A stretch of 64,000 nt of DNA from Quercus robur (lineage: Eukaryota > Streptophyta > Magnoliopsida > Fagales > Fagaceae), in NCBI RefSeq assembly GCF_932294415.1, contig NC_065538.1, forward strand, positions 76,583,834-76,647,833. Reading direction: 5' to 3'. Under the pieces are notes generated by a model. It searched no databases and had not been told where the DNA came from. It was given only the letters and a program-made list of their open reading frames with translations. This document shows positions 11,601 through 22,735 of the stretch, in pieces (position 1 is the stretch's first letter; each line of letters opens with the position of its first letter). Made by a program: the position numbers and the translations under genes.

Positions 11601-12357
11601 TGTGTTTTTATCTATTTGATTAATGCTTAGGTTTTACATTCTATTGATATTTAACATGTATCCAGATTTTACTTTGAAGTCATACTCAATGAAGGCCCAT
11701 TTTACATACTTTGAATTCATACTTTGAAATTTGAATTGATAATGTATTGGTATTTTACATTCTGGGAAGTATGAATTTGGAGTTTTGGACAAATTATAGT
11801 AGAGTTGAAGGCCCATTTTAAAAGAAATTTAGTAAAAAACAGGCCCAATCTGATATGTTAAGATTCAAAAACTCTTAATTCGTAGAAAAGTCCAATAATT
11901 TCGGCCAAAAGGCCCAAAAAAATTAATTTCAATAAAATTTACAGAAAAGGCCCAATAAGAGGTCCAACCCGTTCAAACCGATGATCCGATCCGTTCAAAC
12001 CGATGATCCGACCCGGCGGGTTTAACCCATATTACAGATGATTGCGGGTCCGTTTTTCAGTGACCCGACCCAATCGGGTCGAGTGCGGGTTGGGCCCAAA
12101 CCCGGGCTGACTCGACCCGTGGACAGCCCTACCTGGAATGGTGTTTCAACAAAATCACTGATTCAACAAAAACTCATATACGAATTTAAAAAGCAAAAAA
12201 TAAGAGAAAGTAACAAAAAAAGTGGACTTACCAAAAATCACTATGAATCAACCATGGAACCCTTATCTTCTTTGCGGGAGAACTCCAATTTGCTACGTGT
12301 AGGCAGAAATCTTTTCAAAATTGAATAGTATTAAAAGAGATGAAGTAGATAGAGATA

Positions 12358-12644
12358 TCTATACTATTTATAAGAGGATTCCTCTTTTTGGACTGGACTT
12401 TTAATTGATTCAGAAATACTCATAAACCTTACGTTTAATAAGAGAAAAACTTGAAAACAACCCGGTAAAAATATATTTCCAACTCCACTTAAATGCCTAC
12501 AAAATAGGACACTCTCCTACTAACCCATGTTTTCAAAACAAACTTATCTAATTTTTTTTTTTTTTAAAGGAAATTGTGACACTAGACCCAAAAAAAAAAA
12601 AAAAAAAACTCATTGCACGCGCAAAGCGCATGTGATGAGACTAG
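12358..12644 (+). mobile_element. Short nonautonomous Helitron
   Basis: It begins TCTATACTATTTATAAGAGG directly after an A (12357) and ends GAGACTAG directly before a T (12645). The 3' hairpin GCGC-AAA-GCGC with flanking CAC/ATG lies about 10 bases before the CTAG terminus. TC start, hairpin, CTAG end and insertion between A and T are the Helitron hallmarks. At 287 bp it codes for nothing. Confidence 0.72.
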
Positions 12645-14703
12645 TAATTATATATTGGTGTAGTTTTAAATTGTTGAAATGTGGGGTGTTTAAATGAGGA
12701 TATGTGATAGTGTCAAAATTTAAGGAATATGGATAAAATGTTATAGTAATGGTTTTATAGTAAGAGTGTCTTTAGGTGGAGTTTGATATATATTTTTACT
12801 AAGTTGTCCCCAAGTTTTGTCCCTGTCAAAATGTAAGGTCTAGTGGTACTTTTTATCCACATAAAAGTTCAGTCCAAAAAAATGAATCTTGTTATAAATA
12901 GTATAAATAAATGCACATATGAAATTTAGTTGTGGGAAGCATGGTTTAAAAAAACCAAACCGGTCAAAGAACCAGTTTCAGGCCCGATTCCCGATTTTTG
13001 ATCGGTTTTGGCCAGTTTTTGACCGGTTATAGTGATTTTTTCCAAACCGAATTAGTGGCCGGTTCTCGATTGAACTGCCTAGTCTAGTATACTAGAAAGT
13101 TAGATGTACACTTCTTACTTCCCATCAAAAAAAAAAAAAACCTTCTTACTTGATTCTACATGTATCTCGATCTTTATCATCTTTTCTCTTTCTATTTTAA
13201 AAAACAAATCCAATCATCCACATCTAATTCCGTATTCCCACTAATTTCAAAGGAAAGAAGTCACTCAAAACTCAATTAAGAATGTATGAACATACCATTT
13301 GTTTTTAATAAATTTCATTATATTGCTCTCTCTTTCCCTTTTTCTCTCTTTCTCAAATTGCTCCACCGCCTTCATAAAAATAGGCACTGCATCTTTAAAT
13401 CTCTCATATTACAGATTTCTCTCTTTTTTTTAAGCTAACCTCATAACCCTTCTAAGTGAGCAAATAAGTAAATTTCAAAATTGGGATACCCCCAAGTTAT
13501 TATAGGGTAATGAAATTAACGAAAGAGAAGGGTTAGTTTTTAAATTTTTTGTAAATCCCATTAGTTTTTAAATATTTTGTAAATCCTAATACATGATTAA
13601 TGATACCCTTCATTCTTCTAGAAAACATAAATATCATTTTTCAAGTGCATAGTACATACAACTCAATGCTTTATGCCTCCATTTGGAAAGCGCATCTTGC
13701 GCATTTCCTAGCACAAGCTTTTTTTCTGTGGATCCCGTGCACCATTCACAGGACCCATAAGTACCATGTTCAGCAACTTTTTCTTTAAAACTAGGTCTCA
13801 CGACACTATTCACATATTTAAAAATTATTTTGCTACAGTATTTTCAGTTTTCAACAATAAACGATATCCAAACAGGCCCTAAATGTACTTTTCTTGACCG
13901 TGTTTGTGTATATTTGCACAAGTACTATAACAAAATACATTTTGCACAATAAGTGCATAAGTTGATTTGGGTGTTCTTTGGGGTTTATTGGGCAAAATTT
14001 GACCCTTGTACTATTTTACAATGTCTGATGCAGATGCCCTTAGATCTTTAAAATTTGAGAAATAGCTAAAATCAAATGTAGCAAGAGTGCAAGACAGTAC
14101 ATTGCATTTAAGGACACCCGGCAAAAGAGAATTTGGCAAACAATTTCATACGTTAAGACTTAAGAGCATTGTCCTCTGTGACACTGCATGAGGGCTATAA
14201 CGCACAATGAACAGGTGGGTGGGAGAGCTGATAACTGAATTACAAGGGTTTTTATGTTTTCAAACCTTTTTAGCAACAAAGATACAAGGACAAGGAATAA
14301 CCTTAAACCTCTTAGCTACCAACCATCGAACCTCCTAACTCGTGTGGTACCTCTGATCCTTCCCTTAAGAGAGAGTCCGGGTTTGAATACCCTGGGTTCA
14401 CATGTTCCCATACTAATTGTAGCAAGCCAAAGAAAATAAAGGCTCAAGGACTATTCCAAAACCTGTGCATTCTTTTCTTTAGGTCAGATGGCACTGAAAT
14501 ATTTATCTGTCAGTAATTGGGGAGTCAGGAGAATGAAAACTAAAGAATTATTAATTAAATTAGCCAAAATTGAAGAACAATAGAGGGTCAAGCACTTGGT
14601 CTACAATGCAATTTTTTGGCTAAAGCTGAAAACCTAAACAAAAATAGCTACATCCTTTGCATGTTCCGACACAGAAATGACCGAAACCAAAATCGCTCAC
14701 TGC
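12645..14703. other. Intergenic stretch between Helitron and F-box copy 2
   Basis: No gene is supported. At 12940-13090 there is a CCGGTC/GACCGG-rich patch that looks like the subterminal part of an unidentified transposon. At about 13674-13880 a MITE-like piece begins CCATTTGGAAAG and ends ATCCAAACAGGCC, resembling the copies at 29480 and 36036. At 14320-14450, CCTTAAGAGAGAG plus GGGTTTGAATACC resembles the internal promoter end of a tRNA-derived SINE. Confidence 0.4.
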
Positions 14704-16300
14704 TCAAGAGAAAGAAATAACACAATTCAGTGACCCTTTTGGAACTGTTAGTAGATGATCATTAACTGCCTTTTGCTTTTGATCTTGCCCTGAGAATTCT
14801 TTAGACCAAGATATAACCATTCTTTCTAAGACTGCTGTATTCTGAAGCAAAGTCCTCACCACAAGTACTTCTTCTTCAGTTCCAAGAAAATCACCAATTT
14901 TGATAGTCTTAAGTTGTGTTAAGAAGCATGGAGGCACGTGATCCAATTTCCAATCCTCCTTGGTTAGTTCAATACCCTAAATGGTCATCAAATGAAAATA
15001 TTTTAGCCATGTGGCAATTGTAAATACCTGCAAGTAAAGCTTTCAGATAAAAACAAATGTGTGGTTATAACATAAGTTACCCCGTTCAATTCAAGAGAAG
15101 CAAGACACGGCGAGTTTTGGAATACTTTCATTAGTGCTCCAGAAGCCATGTCCACAAAACCCATGTAAAATTCAAGATGGGTCAGGTTATGAAACTTGGG
15201 TAGATGAGCAATGAATTCTTCTTTGTAGTCGAGGGCCTAGAAACAGGTTAAGACTATGCATCAGATCCCAAAAACATCAAATAAACCTTTCATTGAACCA
15301 AACAGATAAAAGCAACAACTAAACATACAATAGATGCATCAGTTCATTTGGTAAGCAAAAAGGAAAATACCTCAAATGTTTGAGGTGTCAGTACTAGACT
15401 TTCTACGTTAGAAAGCTCTTTTATAAGCTTGTTTGCATGATAAGCAACTTCTATCTGTCTTCCATCCACATTAATACAAGCCTCAACCAATGACAATGGA
15501 TTACAAAAACGATAATCATTCTTTAATCTACCTTCGTAAACAAAGAATTTAAGACTCATCCCAAAAATGATGACTTGACAACGGCTTTCACTGTCAAGGA
15601 GGTCATATATGACTAAGCTTTTAAGCATTGGAGCAGAAATACTAATGGCATTGATATTCTCCCAATAGCAATTATCTAGAGTCAACTCCTCCAAGACTGG
15701 GCAACCAGAAAAGAGCCGTTGTGTTGATTGGTCATCAGGAAATACAATATGCTTAAGAGTCAAGATCTTGAGACTTGGAAAAAAGATAGAAGAAGGAAGC
15801 CTGAGATTATAGCACATCTGTAAATTCAACACTTTGATTGATTCACAAGTAAATAGACTACGAGGCAAGACAAATGATTCTTCATTTAAGAAAAGGCAAA
15901 GATCTAACACTTGAACTTTATGTCTTACTGCAGAAAACACCCATGAATTAATGCTACATGCATCACAAAACACATCACAAGACAGTGAGAACTTTTGTAC
16001 ATTTGAAGACTTCCGAAGCACTAGTGCTCTTTCTACAAGATTCATGAACAAATTCCTATTCCAATCATTCATTTCGCTTGGCCCTTGTATAAAGTTGAGA
16101 TTGGGCATTGAAACCCACAGATATAGCCATCTTTTTGATAACACACTTGTTCTGACAGCATCTTTTGTCCCAAGGAAGGATAGTATGTGTTGAAGAACTA
16201 TGTCAGGTAAATTGCATAATTTATTTCTTCCCTTATTCATACTATGCTCCTTGCTGAGCTCCTGAGTTTTGGAATCATTTATCGGCGAACCTTGATCCAT
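14704..16300 (-). CDS. F-box/LRR/FBD protein, copy 2 (3 coding exons)
   Basis: Minus-strand exons are 16300-15371, 15236-15081 and 14976-14704. All junctions are GT-AG and phase 0, giving 452 residues. The F-box lies at about 28-70 (LPDIVLQHILSFLGTKDAV, VLSKRWLYLW). Leucine-rich segments follow (SLFTCESIKVLNL, GCPVLEELTLDNC), and the FBD domain is at the C-terminus (DHVPPCFLTQLKTIKI). Exon layout, the F-box region and motifs such as DDQSTQRLF (copy 1: DDHSTQQLF) show it is a paralogue of the 598-2291 gene. The start is the first ATG after a CTAG acceptor at 16316. The reading is intact. The likely role is as an SCF ubiquitin-ligase substrate receptor; its target is unknown. Confidence 0.87.
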
Positions 16301-16315
16301 GGTTTGATTATTTCC

Positions 16316-17290
16316 CTAGAGTATATAATGTGTCATTAGATCCATATAAAAAGAAAGGGGAAAAACAAAGCTAATCAAAAAAATTTATAGGAGAATGACA
16401 GCTTACAAATATTCACGTACACATGAAAAAGAACCTACAACGGTTCTAAATTACGAGCAAAGAGTCCACCGCAGTTCAGTCATCTTCACAAGTAAGCCAT
16501 GTAAACTTTAATCTCATTTCTATAAAATATTCATCTTATTCCAATGCCGAAGCATTCATTGACTAGCCTGACTGACCCCTAAAATGGGAAAGTAAAGATA
16601 TAGTGTGCTTGCCTCTATACTCTCACAAAAATTGCATGGTTACCAATTTTTGCCCCATCAAATTAGTGAGTGTCAAGTCTTTTACCTTACCTCTCTAGTT
16701 TCCCCTATTCTAGCTTTTCTTTCATTCCTCAATTTGAAACCAAACAGAATGTCAAATTCAAACTTCAAAGGTGTAGTGTATATGGGGGTTTCTGAAAATT
16801 CAGGCCCAAACACATTTGACCTTATTTAACACCTTAAACAAAGAAAATGCCTTTCAATGCCTGTTAGTGAGTCACATTTCAAGCTAAATACTTTTTTTTT
16901 TTTAATAAAATTCTTATTTTAGTTTTCCTTTCTATATTTTCAATATACTAAAATTGGGCATTCCTTAAAACAAACACTGTAGTAGTCGCCATCAAAATAA
17001 ACCTCAAAGTCACACCCACATACGGTAATTGGAAATGCATCATTATATTTATAGGACAACAACAACATAAACAAGAGAAATCCCAACAAAGGGTTTAACT
17101 TCATAAATTTCAAACGCAAACAAAAAATGAACAAACATAATCTTAATAACTAACCTGGAATAGCCACTCCTTCCTTCGTTTGCCGGCACTGAGTTTTGTA
17201 TTTTACTTAATTTAAGTCTTAGGTTTTCCTGTTCGGTCTTAGATTCTGTTTGGCGTTTGGCCTTCGGAAGCTATTTAAACACAAAGTACA
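16316..17290 (-). promoter_or_regulatory. Probable 5' UTR, leader intron and promoter of F-box copy 2
   Basis: A CAG|GTTAGT donor (exon end 17155) and a CTAG acceptor just upstream of the ATG predict a leader intron of about 840 bp. The first noncoding exon would span about 17155-17280. Copy 1 has donor and acceptor at equivalent places, which supports the model. Open frames inside this intron are short and unlike known proteins. Confidence 0.4.
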
Positions 17291-18041
17291 GTAAAGCCAA
17301 GTGTCACTACTGGGGCTCACAGTCAGCACACCACATAGGAGGTTTTTCTTTTCCTGTGATTTGCTCACACCTTAACGAGAGTTTAAGTTGACCTCTTTTT
17401 TCCCTCCTTTTTATATAAATTGTTTTTGAGAAAAAGTTATAAATTTGTTTTTTGAGATAATAAATTTGTTAATATGTGGGTAGTGGGATTTTTTTTTTTT
17501 TTTTTTTTTTTTTGAGGAAGCAATTAGTGTGGAAATATTTTGTTTTGGATTTCATTATTACTATTTTCATTATTCATTCAGAGCACAAATGAATCATCTT
17601 GTTATCAAAAGACAATTTTTAGAAGATTACTGAGAAGACTCTAATGGTTAAATCATAAAAATTTCTGCAGTAGATTCAATATGATAATTTTGATATTTTT
17701 AAGTTAAGGGATTGAGTCTGTAATTATACCAGCTCCATCCTCTCTCATTCTCAAGATCCTTGGAAATTGATATTTAGGTGGTTTAATCCCTAAGTTGTAA
17801 AGATCCCTTTAGCCTATCAATTGACTAGATGAGTAGTAGGGGGCTCATTGAGTGCATATAAGGCTTTAGCGCGTTTGAGACTCCAATCGACTCTTCTTTT
17901 CATAGTTATGCACATATTCTTTTTTGTGGCTGACTTAGCAGCTTTCCCTCTAACTTTTTTTTTTTTTTTTTTTATAAGTATCTTCCCTCTAATTCAATAC
18001 TTTATTTTTTTCACCGTTAGTGTCCATCTAATATTTTAAAG
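17291..18041. other. Intergenic, nothing recognised
   Basis: This is AT-rich spacer with long T-runs near 17490-17513 and 17948-17972. No gene, RNA gene or transposon end was identified. It separates F-box copy 2 from the 5'-truncated end of the following LINE. Confidence 0.5.
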
Positions 18042-18774
18042 GGCAACACTTACTTGGTGCAATGGACGGATTTGGGACCAATATACCCTCATTAGGCTGG
18101 ATAGGATGGTAGCTAATGAGAGATGGATGGAGTTCTTCCTCGAAGCCAAGGTCCACCACACATTGATGTCGGCATTAGGCCATTGCCTATTGACCCTTTT
18201 CCTAAGGAAAAGTATGCCATCAAAACCAATGAAGAAAAGGTTTTTCTTTGAGGCAATGTGTACTAGGGATGAAAGATGCAAGGAAGTGATTGAGACAGCT
18301 TAGGATCCTTTAAATGGAAACCCTGAGTTTCAGATACAAGACAGATTAAAAAGTTGCCAAGTTCATCTCCAGAATTGGAATTAAAGGGTATTGAGAAAGC
18401 CCTAAAACAGAAGCAAAACTGGCTATAGCAATTGGAATCCTCTGAACTTGCTCCATGAAACAGCTGAAGAGATCTAAGCTCTAAAAAGGAAAATCAACAA
18501 AATGCTTATCATGGAAGAGATGATGTGGAACTAGAGATCATGTGCTTTGTGGATTAAATGTGGCGATCGAAACACAAAGTTTTTTCATGCAACAGCCAAT
18601 CAAAGACTCAAGAAAAACAAAATCGAGGGGTTATGGGATTCAAAAGGTGTTTGGCAGGAGAAGCAAGAGGAAGTGGAGAGTGTTATCTTAAAGTATTTCT
18701 CAACCATCTTCAATACTGATCCAGTTAATTTCGAGGCTAGTTAGGGAGCAATGAGCACTTGGGTCTCTACAAAA

Positions 18775-19602
18775 ATGAATAACGAGCTCCTTAGGGACTT
18801 TAAGGAAGAAGAGGTTTGGAATGCCCTCAAATAAATGCACCCCACAAAATCCCCCAACCCAGACGATATGTCTCCCATCTTTTATCAGAAGTATTGGGAT
18901 ATTGTTGGTCCTAGTGTAGTTAATTGTATTCTTCAGTCTCTTACTTCTGGAGTCATGCCTCGTGGTCTAAATGACACATATATCTATTTGATTCCAAAAG
19001 TTAAATGCCCCTAAAAGATCACTGAATTTAGGCCTACTAGATTATGTAATGTGATTTACAAAATTATTTCCAAAGTTCTTGCAAACAAGTTGAAGAAGAT
19101 CCTCCCAGAAGTAATTAACAAATCTCAAAGTACTTTTGTTCCGGGAAGACAGATTTCAGACAATGTCTTAGTGGCCTTCTAAATTTTGTTCTACATTGAT
19201 CAAAGGAGGAAGGGGAAAAAGGGATTGATGGCCATAAAGCTTGACATGAGCAAGGCATACAATAGAGTATAGTAGACATACTTGGAGGCGATGATGTGGA
19301 AAATGGGTTTTCATGAGAAATGGATATCCTTGATGATGATGTGTGTGACAATGGTCTCTTACTCTGTCCTCATTAATGGGGAACCCAGAGGCCGAATAAT
19401 CCCCTTAAAAGGGATTAGGCAAGGGGACCCTATCTCCCCATACCTGTTCCTTCTATGTGCAGAAGGTCTATCAGTTATGTTAAGGAAGGAAGAGAATGAT
19501 GGAAGGATTAAAGGAGTCTCGGTGTGCAGAAGAGCGCCCCAAATATCCCTCCTATTTTTTGCAGATGATAGCACAATTCTTATGTATAGCTACAGCCAAT
19601 GA
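18775..19602 (+). pseudogene. LINE reverse transcriptase core (broken)
   Basis: Recognisable RT motifs in sequence order are SPNPDDMSPIFYQKYWDI (finger region), [50 protein letters not shown] (catalytic Asp block A), LINGEPRGRIIPLKGIRQGD and FFADDSTIL (the F-ADD catalytic block C). In-frame stops (after WNALK, KVKCP, LVAF and NRV) and a frame change before the LEAMMWKMGF piece show that it cannot be translated through. Both catalytic aspartate motifs survive. Confidence 0.85.
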
Positions 19603-20486
19603 GGGATCCAAGGTGATCAAAGTTTTAGAAGATTACGAAAAGGACTTAGGCCAGAAGCTGAATAAAGAGAAAAATTCAGCAAAAGCACAAAGTGGGAGGT
19701 TCAAGAAGAAGTGAAAGAAATGTTTAGAGTTCAGATAATTCAACAACATGAGAAGTACTTGGGTTTACCCCCTCTAGTAGGGAAAGGGAAAATGGAGGCA
19801 TTTAATCAAATTAAAGGTCAGGTGGGTCATAAAATTGTAGGGTTGAAGAGGAAGCTGCTGTCCATGACAGGACGAGAAATTCTCATTAAGGCGGTTAAGC
19901 CACCCCCACATACAACATAAGTTGCTTCAACCTCCCAGACACTCTTTGCAAAGAATTAAACTCCATAGCGAGCAATTTTTGGTGGGGGTAAAGGGACAAA
20001 GAAAGGAAGATAGATTGGGTATTGTGGGAAAAACTTTACACCTCAAAAGTTAATGGGGGGATGGGGTTCAAGGACCTCAAAGCATTTAGCTTAGCTCTCC
20101 TAGGAAAATAGGGCTAGTAGATCCACCAAAACCCAAACTCACTTGTTCATAAAGTATTTAAAACAAAATGCTTTGAAGAGAATACCTTTATGGAAGCATA
20201 ACTAGGACATAAACCTTCTTTCGCATGTAGGAGCTTAATGGTAGCAAAGGGAGTCATTGAAAAAGGTTCTTGGTGGAACATTGGGAATGGAAGGAGTGTA
20301 AATATCTGGAAAGACAAATGGATCCCAATCCCGGAATCTTTCAAGGTTATAAGTTCAAGGCCCCAAGACACAGACCGTGAAGAGGTATCGAGTCTACTGG
20401 ATCTTGAAAGAGGCATGTGGGATATCGACCTAGTGAGGAGGACCTTTCTCCCTCATGAAGTTGATGTGATCCTAGGCATTCCCATT

Positions 20487-21573
20487 TGAAAGTTCAAATA
20501 GTGTAAAAAACACCCTTAAACGTTTAGACCCCCAATTACAAAATAACCAATTCAAGCTTTATGTCAAACAACTAGTGTGCGGAAAATGAACAAAAGCTAT
20601 AAACAGAATTGGGAAACAATCTAAGCCAATTAAAAACACATCCACAGCAGAAAATAAAAGGCAAAGATAGAGGGAAGAGAGATGCAAATATAAGGACAAC
20701 ACGCGATGTGTTGTCGAAGAGGAAACCGAAACTCTTGGCGTAAAACCTCTCTGCCGCCCTCCAAGCGGTCAATAATCCACTAGAAAATGTAGTTGGGATA
20801 CATGAACAGTAATAGACCCTCCAAGCCTAATCTACCCGATGTACCTAAGCCCTCCAAGCTTCTTGCTCCAACGAAATTGCACCGAACCTTTTTCTTTTCT
20901 AACTTACCGGATTCCGCTATAATCCATAGCATCCGCCATCCTTGGCATCTTCCAATGCTTCCCAAAACTCCAAAAACACTCAACACTCTAAATGGGTGTG
21001 GGTAGTGTTTGGATAGAAATCTCCTCTCAATAGGTATGACAATGAGAGAGGGAATGAGAAAAGACTACAAAGATTTCTCTTTAAGAATGAGTAGCTCTCT
21101 CTAATTGGATGAGTGTTTTGAAGAAACCTCTCTTAGGGTTTTTCTTTTTGAATAGCCACACATATTTTGTGAGAATGAGGGGTATTTATATTGGTGTGAG
21201 AATAGAATACGAAGAGTCAGTTTTTCCAAAACAGGGCTGGCTGGCAACTTGACCTTGCGACTTAACTAAGTCGCGAGCTAATTGAATGGCCAGTCTGGAT
21301 TTTTGTCCTGTAGTGCTCCAGCTGGCATGACTGTTCAGCTCCCCTGCATGCTCTGTGCGTGTGCAACTTTTGGCAGCTTGCAAGCCGCGAGCCTCTCGCG
21401 AGATCCAGTCACGAGTCTCTGCTTCACTGCACAGTCTTGAGCATTTCTTCACACTCTCTCACACACTACCCTTACATGATTCCCACCTAAATACAGGGTT
21501 TCTAAGTACTGTATTACAAGCAAATTTGTCACGGAATAAAGCCAACACATGGTTGATTAAATTCAACCTTACA
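20487..21573. mobile_element. Lone LTR (fossil) inside the second LINE
   Basis: The segment starts TGAAAGTTCAAATAGTG and ends CAACCTTACA, with the 5-bp duplication CCATT on both sides (20482-20486 and 21574-21578). The LINE peptide runs into it (HEVDVILGIPI) and resumes beyond it (DSLIWAWTQNGNFMVRSVYQ). No internal coding region is present, so it is a solo LTR of about 1.09 kb; the family is not determined. It is younger than the LINE. Confidence 0.72.
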
Positions 21574-22735
21574 CCATTAGCCCCAGTCTCCCTAATGACT
21601 CACTAATCTGGGCATGGACTCAAAATGGGAATTTCATGGTAAGAAGTGTGTACCAAGTTGCTTACAATTGGTTAAAAGATAGGGGGTGTTTCAAACAGCT
21701 CGAAGATGAAGCAACTTTAGAAGTCAGTATGGAGCCTAAATTGTCCAAATAAAGTTAAACACTTTATGTGAAGAGCTTGCAGAAATATTCTCCCAATGAA
21801 TTATTGCCTTAAGAGCGGGAAAGTAATTACGGAGGATAAGTGTTTGATGTGTGGGAAAAAGCAAATCATCTAAGCATATCCTTTGGGATTGTAATTTTAT
21901 AGTAGAGGTCTGGAGAGAATCAAGCCTCACCTTTCCCAACCTAAATAACCCCAAACGTGTCTTTATAGATGTTGTTTGGAAGCTAAGGGAAGACCAAAGA
22001 GTTGACTGGGAAATCTTCGCCCCCACAACTTGGTGCCTTTGGATGAACAAGAACTTGTTTAAGCATGAAGGAAGGTGTAAACAAACAAAGACTATAGCGA
22101 GAGAAGCTGAAATCTTGGTTGAGGAGTTCTGTCAATATATCCCCCCCTCCCCTGAGCCAAAAAATCCCCCTAGACAAAACTTGTTGGAGCCCACCCAATC
22201 ATGGATGGTACAAGGTAAACGTGGAAGGAGCGGTGTTTAAAGAGCTCAACTGTTGTGGAATTTGAGTGTTTATTAGAAATGAGAGACACCAAATCATGGG
22301 AGTAATGAGCCAAAAGCTCAAATTGCCCTTGGGAGAACTAGAAGTGGAAGTGAAGGCAGTAGAGGAATGAATCATGTTGGCTAAAGACCTTGGACTCAAG
22401 TAAATCATTATTGAGGGAGATGTCTAACTATAATGAAGGCTTTATTACCCCCCCCCCCCCCCCTTTCCCTTGAGCTCCATCCAGAAGGTGATCGAGGAAG
22501 CAAGACAATGGATACATGTCTTCTCCACATGGAAATCGAGCCATGTTTGCAGGTTGTGTAATTCAGCTATACACTTGATGGCTAGAAATGCTAAACAAGT
22601 CTCTAACTATGTAATTTGGGTTGAGGATACTCCACCCATTATTGAGTTTCAAATTCTAAATAATGTAAAATCTATGGACGTTTGTCCTAATCAATGAAAT
22701 CTCATACAAGTTGACTATCAATATATATATATATT

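Larger units (their letters stand above)
6612..12131 (+). mobile_element. Complete-looking hAT (Ac-type) DNA transposon
   Basis: The left end TAGGGCTGTCCA and the right end TGGACAGCCCTA are perfect inverted repeats. The 8-bp sequence CCTGGAAT lies directly outside each end (6604-6611 and 12132-12139), a perfect target-site duplication of hAT length. Subterminal zones at 6620-6790 and 11950-12130 are crowded with CGGGT/ACCCG motifs, as expected for transposase-binding repeats. The interior holds a long GC-rich leader, a spliced transposase gene (8436-10757) and about 1.4 kb of 3' sequence. Perfect TSD and TIRs plus an open transposase point to a recent insertion that may be autonomous. Confidence 0.92.
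18042..22735 (+). mobile_element. Decayed L1-type LINE, 5'-truncated and split by a lone LTR
   Basis: Plus-strand peptides in order are the end of an APE-type endonuclease (TLIRLDRMVANERWMEFF, about 18090), a linker (WIKCGDRNTKFFHATANQRL), the reverse transcriptase (18780-19700), a zf-RVT-like zone (about 20260-20486 and 21580-22000), and an RNase H tail ending with RNAKQVSNYVIWVEDTPP near 22640. The tract is broken by many stops and frame changes, and most of the endonuclease and ORF1 are missing. A run of 17 C at 22447-22463 lies in the RNase H region. No clear target duplication was found. An AT microsatellite follows at about 22720. Confidence 0.85.

Noticed and set aside
14320-14450. Possible tRNA gene (GGGTTTGAATACC looks like a B-box)
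   Set aside because: No acceptor stem or anticodon arm can be built. A SINE remnant is the better reading.
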